Notes under the pieces: generated by a model
The model's input: the letters and a program-made list of their open reading frames with translations, nothing else
What the model was told of the DNA's origin: nothing
Database searches by the model: none
Assembly: GCA_027596945.1 (NCBI GenBank)
Contig: JADGJH010000685.1
Coordinates: 1 to 15,307 of the forward strand
Source: Physocladia obscura
Lineage: Eukaryota; Chytridiomycota; Chytridiomycetes; Chytridiales; Chytriomycetaceae
DNA length: 15,307 nucleotides
Direction: 5' to 3'
Program-made: the position numbers and the translations under genes
Shown: piece after piece, positions 9,210 through 15,307 of the stretch
How the letters are laid out: the number at the start of each line of letters is the position of its first letter
How positions within the stretch are numbered: the first letter of the stretch is position 1

Positions 9210-9418
9210 TACAATTGTTTTTACAGTCATTCGTTTTGTTCATGTCCAATGATTTCTTTATAAAAGTGCATGCATGTTGACACAATGTTAAATCAAGAAA
9301 AAAGAAAAAATTCATTTCAAAGCTCACGTGATCAACCATCATCAAAGGCAATACATCACAAATTTCTGTTGATTTTTCAATATGAAAAACAGAGATTAAA
9401 CAACGTGGTAAGAGCAAA

Positions 9419-11136
9419 ATGTCTCATATTATAGACACGAAAGTCAGTGTATCAGTTTTTGCGGACAAGAAACAGAGACACGCCAAGAAAATACTGTTGT
9501 CAGTCAACCTTCAAAATTCATTTGGAGATGAGAGTTTTCTGAAGAAAAAAACAAAAAATTCAATTGGCGAAGAAGAATCATTTTCCAACAAACCGATACC
9601 ATTTCATAAAAGAATAATGAATTCGTTGGAAGGGCTGGAAATGACAGCGGCAACAGCGTCATCATTCCGTGGAAAGCGTAAACACTCCGGTGCAGTTGAT
9701 TGTGTGGCGAGTACTGAAATCGTGCATGAAGCAAACGGAACTTTGATTGAAACATGGCACGGTTTTGTGATGGATAAATTAGACGCTGTTGTTTTGGTAA
9801 GTGCACTTTTATACTATGGATCTGTGTATTGCGTGTGTTTCAGATCTGACTTTGTTTCTTTTTTTTTTTTGTTGTTGTTGTTGTTGTTGTTGAATTCCTC
9901 CAGGTGGAAGCATGCATATCTGGAATACTAGATCCCATTATTAACTTACCCCTCGTCATCAGGTTCATTGTACCGCTTTTTTTGTTTATTTTTTAGTGCT
10001 GAATTTCTCAACATATTATTTTCTCCACCACGTATATAGTGGCCTATGTATCCGTTCTGGAACTGTCATTGTTTTTCCAGAACGTAAAGATAACTCACAA
10101 ATGTCGCGGTGGAGGGTAAGCAACCCTTCATTTTTATCTACCGTTTTTGGTGGCTGAAAACTTTCTGTATCGAAACAGGATGGCGGAAGTTGGAGCGCCA
10201 GCCGTATCAGCGGGCCATTTCTACTGTACAGAGGTATATATATTCGGAGTTATTGACAAATTTTTTTTGAAGAGATACTTAGAAATCGAATCAAATGGGA
10301 AAGATGCTGGAAAAAGAACAGCAGGATTGTCGGAGGCAGGATCTATGTTCGCAGCCGCAAGATCGAAACTGGTATCTTTTGTAGGTGGCCAAGCAACAGC
10401 GACGCGCAAGGAACGAAAAATTTTTGCTGCAACGAGCTTACGTAAAGGCACTTTTGCTATACAAAATGGTGATAAAAATAAAAATACAAAAATAATTAAA
10501 AAACAACTGGATTTGAACAACAAAAAAACTTCCTGTTTTAAAATAGGGATGGCAAAGCGGACGATTTCGTTGACAGGAACCGACGGAAACAAATATAGAG
10601 TGATCAATTATTTTTATCCGTCAGACGTTGATCACCTTTTTGAAGACGCCAGTTCCAGTATACAAGAACTTGCTACAACTGCCGCCAGTAAGTTAGAAAA
10701 TGACAACAATAATAATGATGACGACGAGGACGACGATGAGCAGCCACTCAAAACCCCAAGCCAGATCCCAGAATTCCAGCACCTCGTTCAACAATTCTGC
10801 AAAATGCACAGCCGCAAACGCTGTCTTGCAACCAGCAATTTTGCAATTTACAGCATGACAGAACATAACGACATTCGTGCAACTACTACTTCCCCCACTA
10901 ATACCAAGATTACTGTTTGTTCTACGCCGTATTTATACCCATCATCACCACAGTACCAGTACCGTGATTTGCTAACTATGAGCAAAACTCAAAATTTAAT
11001 TGGCCAGCAGCAACAGCAACAGCAACCAGTCCTTGAAATCCAGGATTTGAGTTGGCATTTGCAAAAGCTGCAGGAGAATCCCATGTGGTTTAATTTCCCT
11101 GTGGCTTTACCGCCTCTGCAATCTGAGAAACTCTGA
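9419..11136 (+). CDS. WOPR-domain (Gti1/Pac2 family) transcription factor, paralogue C, five exons
   Basis: Proposed exons are 9419-9796, 9904-9962, 10040-10115, 10179-10233 and 10283-11136, giving about 473 residues with all phases consistent. The WOPR first half starts near residue 111: ETWHGFVMDKLDAVVL, then VEACISGILDP, GLCIRSGTVIVFPERK, SRWR and DGGSWSASRISGPFLLYRE. The second half, MAKRTISLTGTDGNKYRV (279 onward) with NYFYPSDV (298-305) and LKTPSQIPEF, follows a linker of about 90 residues. This bipartite layout with a variable linker is known for the family. The tail has an acidic run of Asp/Glu (about 330-342) and seven consecutive Gln (431-437), common in activation or low-complexity regions. 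It keeps the canonical DNA-binding signatures and is likely a functional nuclear regulator. Intron 1 contains (GTT)7 at 9871-9892. The weakest junction is the last, short intron (10234-10282). Confidence 0.8.
9871..9892 (+). repeat. (GTT)7 microsatellite in intron 1 of paralogue C
   Basis: Seven and a third perfect GTT units follow a pyrimidine run of T and C (about 9855-9870) and precede the CCTCCAG acceptor at 9897-9903. The tract can act as part of the polypyrimidine stretch and is likely length-variable between isolates. Confidence 0.8.
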
Positions 11137-11828
11137 CAAAATACATGTTTATTGCATACAAAAAATACTTACACAGCGAAAAAAAAATTTAAAAAAATTA
11201 AAAAATACGCAATACTTGTTTGCATTAATAGTAAAGGCATTTTGGAAGCCGGAATCCTTCATTCTTTCTGCCATCTCCCGCTCCCTTCATTTTTTTGCTG
11301 TATGATTTTTTTGCTGGTTGTTCACAAATGTGAATATGTTTTTAACACGAAAAATTGATTGCATAGAAATAATAAATCAATCTCTTTTTTACATTTCTCA
11401 CTTGTTACAAGTATGTACTTTCTCGCCACAAAAAATTTTTCTGCATTCAAGAGATCTTCTCAGCACGTGCCACAGATAATCTCAAAACACAGACACAACA
11501 AGTGGGTTTGATAGAAATCAGTGCAAGCTTCACAGTGATCTATTTTATTAGTATCGGATTCAGTTCCGCGCTGACTACGCTATCGTTGAACCCGTGGCAT
11601 GTGAGAAACTTGTATGAACTCAACTGTACTAGTTCACGTGACTTTTGCACAGCCTCCAAAAGAAATCATTTTTGGCGACAAAACCGAAACTCAAAAAACT
11701 TTTTCAATTTCGTCAACTCAAAGATCTCAAAACTCGTGGATCACAGATATTCAGACACCAAAGCGGCCGCAATTGACAAAACCGATTTCGCTGCATATTT
11801 TCCGCTCGTTCTGCACATTCATAGTTCC
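11137..11828 (+). other. Spacer and unresolved 5' region of paralogue D
   Basis: The first part (11137 to about 11500) is AT-rich and contains an AATAAA at 11371, possibly the poly(A) signal of paralogue C. From about 11500 two overlapping plus-strand frames stay open. One (11502 onward) runs directly into exon 1 of D but has no ATG before 11829. The other has an ATG at 11614 and stops at 11868, with protein-like stretches such as TPKRPQLTKPISL. One of them may be N-terminal coding sequence of D reached by an intron or broken by a frameshift. I could not find a convincing splice pair. Confidence 0.35.
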
Positions 11829-13013
11829 ATGTACAGACAGCAATATTTCGTACCGTCAAGCCAGATGACAGCACAACCAACAATATCACCATTCGGGCTC
11901 GCGTCAAAGAACACACTGGTCGATGAATACCAGCCAGAAACTCCAGCGTCTGTGTTCTACAATCGAGATGTTGCGTTTCATGGTTTGTATTTGTCGTTTG
12001 GTTGCCCCTTTTTTTTATGTTCTTAAAAAAAATTTATTTAAAAAAAAAGGGTTTGTTCTTGATGAACTGGATGCGAGTTTGCTCATTGAGGCGGTGTGTG
12101 AGGGATCTTTGGGGGCATTCACGCTGAACAATTCGCAGACACCGGTGATACATATCCGCAGCGGGACTGTGATTGTGTTTTGTGAGGGAAAGAAAAAGGG
12201 GTTGCCGGTTCGGTGGCGAGATTCTTTGCATTGGTCTGCATCACGGATTCATGGTAAAAGAAACAAGGAGAAAAAAATTATTTCTAAGTTTGAAAAGTGT
12301 AAATTTTTACCATTTTTTATCTCTTATAGGTTCGTTTCTGTTGTATCGACAAGTCAGAGCTGGTAAAACACAACTGCACGAAGAATGGCCCGAAGTTTCC
12401 ACACGGTTTGGAAACACCACTGTCCGTGGGAATTACTCGCATATTCCTAATGGATTGGCTAAGCGAACTATCTCATTGACTGGAAGCGACGGAAACAAAT
12501 ATCGAGGTAGTTTTTTTTTCCTTTTTTTCTCCACCTTTTTCATGCCATTGCTGAAAATGACATCTAAATGAAAAATTGTTCTTGTTAATTTTTTTAGTCA
12601 TTTCGTACTTTTACCCAGTGGAAGTAGAGCCATACTTTTCAAGTCTTACTAAAAAGATAACACTGCCCTTACAACGGCCGTCGAATAGCCCGCGATTTGC
12701 GTATTTGCTTCCAAAAACTCGGAAACAAATCCGTCCGCCGCTGCCTCCACCACAAACCTTCTCAATGCAATCGCGAGCGGCCTTTATCACTGTGCTTCCA
12801 TCATCATCACCGTCGCCGATATTGCAAAATTCTTTCTCACCTTTCTCGCCGCCTTGCCAGCAAATTCATAGTGAACGGTTCCATCCGTACTTTATTCACA
12901 GAAATGCTAAGGCGCAAATTCAACTTCCCGGAATCCGGGCAATGCTCACAGCGGTCCAAGAACGTGTGGAAATGCCGGCTGTCTTGGCGCCGCTTTTAGA
13001 AACCCGAGTATAA
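11829..13013 (+). CDS. WOPR-domain (Gti1/Pac2 family) transcription factor, paralogue D
   Basis: From the first in-frame ATG (11829), exons are 11829-11982, 12050-12253, 12330-12506 and 12598-13013, all joined at phase-1 GT-AG introns (67, 76 and 91 nt), giving about 316 residues. The true N-terminus may lie further upstream. This is the most canonical copy: AFHGFVLDELDASLLIEAV, IHIRSGTVIVF, RWRDSLHWSASRIHGSFLLY, then GLAKRTISLTGSDGNKYR, VISYFYPVEV and RPSNSPRFAYLLPKTRK. It therefore matches the family consensus of HGF...DAL, IRSGSVFVF, RW-D...WSPSR, KKTISV, SYY and PSxDPRF closely. The C-terminal tail is rich in Pro and Ser. WOPR proteins bind DNA and switch developmental programmes in fungi, and the target of this one is unknown. 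Its intron set differs wholly from A-C, so it is probably the older or most diverged member of the array. Confidence 0.8.
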
Positions 13014-13811
13014 CTTCGTTTTTTTTTTTTTCTTCTTTTGTCTGTGATGATGCATATCATAATCATATCAAATATTTGTGGAAATAATTGGAAGATTTTA
13101 TATTACATGCTTTATTTTTGGGTATGGTCGTGTAGAAATTATTATACAATGCTTTTACTAATAATAATATGCAGTCACATGAGAAACAAAAATGGGATTC
13201 CTAAATTCCTTAGAATTTTTTTGATTGCTTGGCAAATAGCTGAAATCAAAGAGTTCTTTCAAATAAATTTGATTTGAATTTTGAAAATGTTTGTATGTGC
13301 TATGGATTTGAAAGGTGAAGGACCAAAATTTTCTGGTATGGAGATCTGACAGTTGTGGCTTTTTGCGATCTGTCGATCTAAATTGTAAATTGTAGTTAGA
13401 TCGGTAATTAAATTGACAAGCTTGCGTAAATCATAAATTTCTGACTGCGGCTATTTTTTCAGTGGCGCCCCTTTATAGAAATTAAAATAAAATAAAGTAC
13501 TTGACATAAACACAAGCAATAAAGATTTGTATTGGCTAAAGCATTTTTTTGTATGATTAAAATGTGTTTTAAGGTTGGAAATCCAACAAGCAATTTATTC
13601 TTGTTGCACACCAGCAAATTGAAAGAGCCACTAGTGTTTGATCGGCTAAAACCTAATCAACTTAACCACAGAATTTTGTACCTTGTGGACAGCTCAAAAA
13701 AGTCTAAATTCTGATATTGGACATGAAGAAAGAATTAGTAGGAGTTAGTGTGAATGATAAATATTATTAATGGTTGGTTGGTTTATGAAAAAAAATAAAA
13801 TTTTTTTTTAA
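13014..13811. other. AT-rich spacer, no gene seen
   Basis: This stretch holds the 3' region of paralogue D, with an AATAAA at 13262-13267. It also has an inverted repeat with 8-base arms at 13374-13381 and 13396-13403 (CGATCTAA / TTAGATCG). A plus-strand open frame at 13532-13714 starts at TTG, has no recognised motif and may be diverged upstream sequence of the transposase relic that follows. No convincing gene. Confidence 0.45.
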
Positions 13812-14880
13812 GACCTTACACTCTCAAAACTCAAACAAGATGCATCATGGCACACATTGCAAGCTTCCAGTCAATCTGCTGAACGATTAAATGGATTTAT
13901 TCATCAAATGGGATTTGGCAGGCAAACATATGACACAATTCTTGAAGAATTCAGCAAAAACTACATTGTTTAATCAGGACCTGGATTGCATGGTTGTCTT
14001 CCTAAATTATCAAGGAATTTGACAGTGCTAGGTTTACTACTGCAATTTTACGCAGGTTCTTTTCGGCTTTATTTGATATCTGATTGTATCTCAATTCAGG
14101 GGCTGGCAAATATAATGAGCTTTGTTTGGAATTCTTCCCAGCACTTTTGGAAATATGCTTTACAAGGCGGAAAAAGCACTCTTAACTACTTTGGATCAAA
14201 TCAAAGATTTGCAAGTACAATGGCCATCACCAAAAAATCAAAAAATTTGGGCAAGTGCTGTCATTTAAAAGGAGCTGCTTGTCTGTAATAGTTGTCATTT
14301 ACAGAAGGAACTATTGTGTGCAAGAACCAACCCATCAAGACATTCAGAATGCCTTCTACAATGGTTAGCTGCATACTGTCTATGCAACTGGAGTTCTGTG
14401 CTATGGTGTCAACGGTACTATTATTTGGGCACACCACAACTGTCCTGGGCCTTGGAATGACAGGTAGTCTCTCTCTTTTTGAAAGCACCATTTTACATAC
14501 ATACCAGTTTAAATTTAGTAACAACTCTTGTGATTTTCATGCAAGACTGATTGATCCATGCTTTTATCTTCCAAATTATGGATTTGTTATTGATTTTGCT
14601 TTTTGTGTTTCTAATGAAATGCTCAATTGGGAATAATCTAGAAAAATTTCCTTTGAATGAACAAACCTCTGCTGAACTGGTCAACTCAGCAGCTACTGGA
14701 ATCACACAAGTTGCAGAATGGGGAATGAGGGCTGTTGAAAAGTCATTTCAGTGACTGAAACAAAAGTTGTTTCGCAATCAAGACATTTGAGAGGTTTGTC
14801 TTTTTCACTTGTATAACTTGAGAGTGACAAAACTGAAAATTAGCCAAATAAGATCTGTTTATGAAGAATATTTAATTTAA
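13812..14880 (+). pseudogene. Degraded PIF/Harbinger-like (DDE_Tnp_4) transposase
   Basis: The family is recognisable although the frame is broken many times. In order: SAERLNGFIHQMGFGRQTYD (first frame), GPGLHGCLPKLSRNLTVLGL after a stop, then LFGILPSTFGNMLYKAEKAL and QVQWPSPKNQKIWASAV in another frame. Next come VQEPTHQDIQNAFYNG, a stop in place of the usual Trp, and YGVNGTIIWAHHNCPGPWND with a stop soon after. Later come LIDPCFYLPNYGFVIDFAF, AATGITQVAEWGMRAVEK and finally HLYNLRVTKLKISQIRSVYE, ending in a TAA at 14878-14880. The last two match the conserved C-terminal helix and RVR-x-ISQIR motif of these transposases. The first catalytic Asp (usually in a FIDGK-like motif) is replaced, while WND and the AEWG glutamate remain. 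The element is dead. Terminal inverted repeats and target duplications were not identified. Confidence 0.8.
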
Positions 14881-15064
14881 TAAACACTTTAGTAACTTCT
14901 GCTTTATATCAAAATCATCAAAAATCAAAAACCAAACAAAAATCAAAACCAAAATTTGACATAAAAACAATAAAAGCACATCCCATTTACTTCTTTAGAA
15001 GAGTCATAATGATATACATTAGTTAGTGTTGGCTTTGCTGTTGCTGTCCAATCTTGTTTTGCAA

Positions 15065-15193
15065 TCAATCTGTCTGTTTTCTGGACAATCTTTCCTCATA
15101 ATCAGCCTGTTCACATCCTGCCTTGTCCCCCTGCTCTTTTCTTCTGTGAGCTTGTTTTTCCTCATACTCTCCTTGTCTGTGATCTAATTCCTC
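15065..15193 (-). pseudogene. Short charged, coding-like minus-strand frame
   Basis: Between in-frame stops at 15196-15194 and 15067-15065 the minus strand encodes 42 residues rich in Glu, Gln, Lys and Arg, including EYEEKQAHRRKEQGDKAG and ADYEERLSRKQTD. The bias suggests a coiled-coil or linker fragment of a larger protein, perhaps a second reading frame of a nearby transposon. No ATG starts it and the family is unrecognised. Confidence 0.25.
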
Positions 15194-15217
15194 TTATTGC
15201 TCTTGTCTTTGGGGTTT

Positions 15218-15231
15218 AACCCTAACCCTAA
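15218..15231 (+). repeat. Short interstitial telomere-like repeat
   Basis: The bases AACCCTAACCCTAA hold two full CCCTAA units (TTAGGG on the minus strand), preceded by GGGGTTT. This is the standard fungal and animal telomere unit. The tract is too short to be a telomere and is followed by ordinary sequence. Confidence 0.6.
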
Positions 15232-15307
15232 GATTCTCAGTAACTTTATTGTGTTCAAAACTAAACTCTAAACTTAGACTTCCAACTTAAAAAATAAAAG
15301 GGAAGAC

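Noticed and set aside
10221..10607. 128-codon minus-strand open frame
   Set aside because: It is antisense to the basic linker of paralogue C and is explained by that composition.
13374..13403. Inverted repeat CGATCTAA/TTAGATCG as a transposon terminal repeat
   Set aside because: The arms are only 15 bases apart and no matching copy was found beyond the transposase relic at 14880.
15218..15231. A true telomere end
   Set aside because: Only two units, with unique sequence on both sides.

Overview
The window is eukaryotic and almost certainly fungal. Genes are split by short GT-AG introns (49 to 197 nt), spacers are AT-rich, and the main content is a group of WOPR-domain (Gti1/Pac2, Wor1/Ryp1 family) genes, a transcription-factor family known only from fungi. 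PIF/Harbinger-like transposase relics at both ends, a possible Crinkler-like fragment and a short run of CCCTAA units would fit an early-diverging zoosporic fungus (chytrid). That placement is inference, and no species is claimed.

Layout. 1-219 (minus): broken N-terminus of a transposase running off the left edge. 667-2707 (plus): four-exon gene for an AhpD/carboxymuconolactone-decarboxylase-like protein. 2708-3621: no gene seen. 3622-4115 (minus): decayed coding fragment. 4170-4668 (plus): small gene or gene fragment, possibly Crinkler-like. 4727-6351 (plus): patchwork of exon-like segments, either a decayed gene or a very intron-dense one.

6583-13013 (plus) is the centrepiece: four consecutive same-strand genes (A, B, C, D), each encoding a WOPR domain. 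C and D keep the canonical signatures (GFV..LDA, IRSGTVIVF, RWR, WSASRI, AKRTISLTG, YFYP). A and B are a closer pair in which part of the putative DNA-contact signature has eroded. A, B and C share one phase-0 intron position that D lacks. As assembled, B carries one clear and one probable single-base frameshift, both at homopolymers.

13014-15307 holds a heavily mutated PIF/Harbinger-like transposase (13812-14880, plus), a short charged minus-strand frame and a two-unit telomere-like repeat.

WOPR proteins elsewhere act as master regulators of morphology and developmental switching, so this could be a locally expanded regulatory switch locus set among transposon debris. The domain assignments rest on motifs read by eye. 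The joint function is inference.
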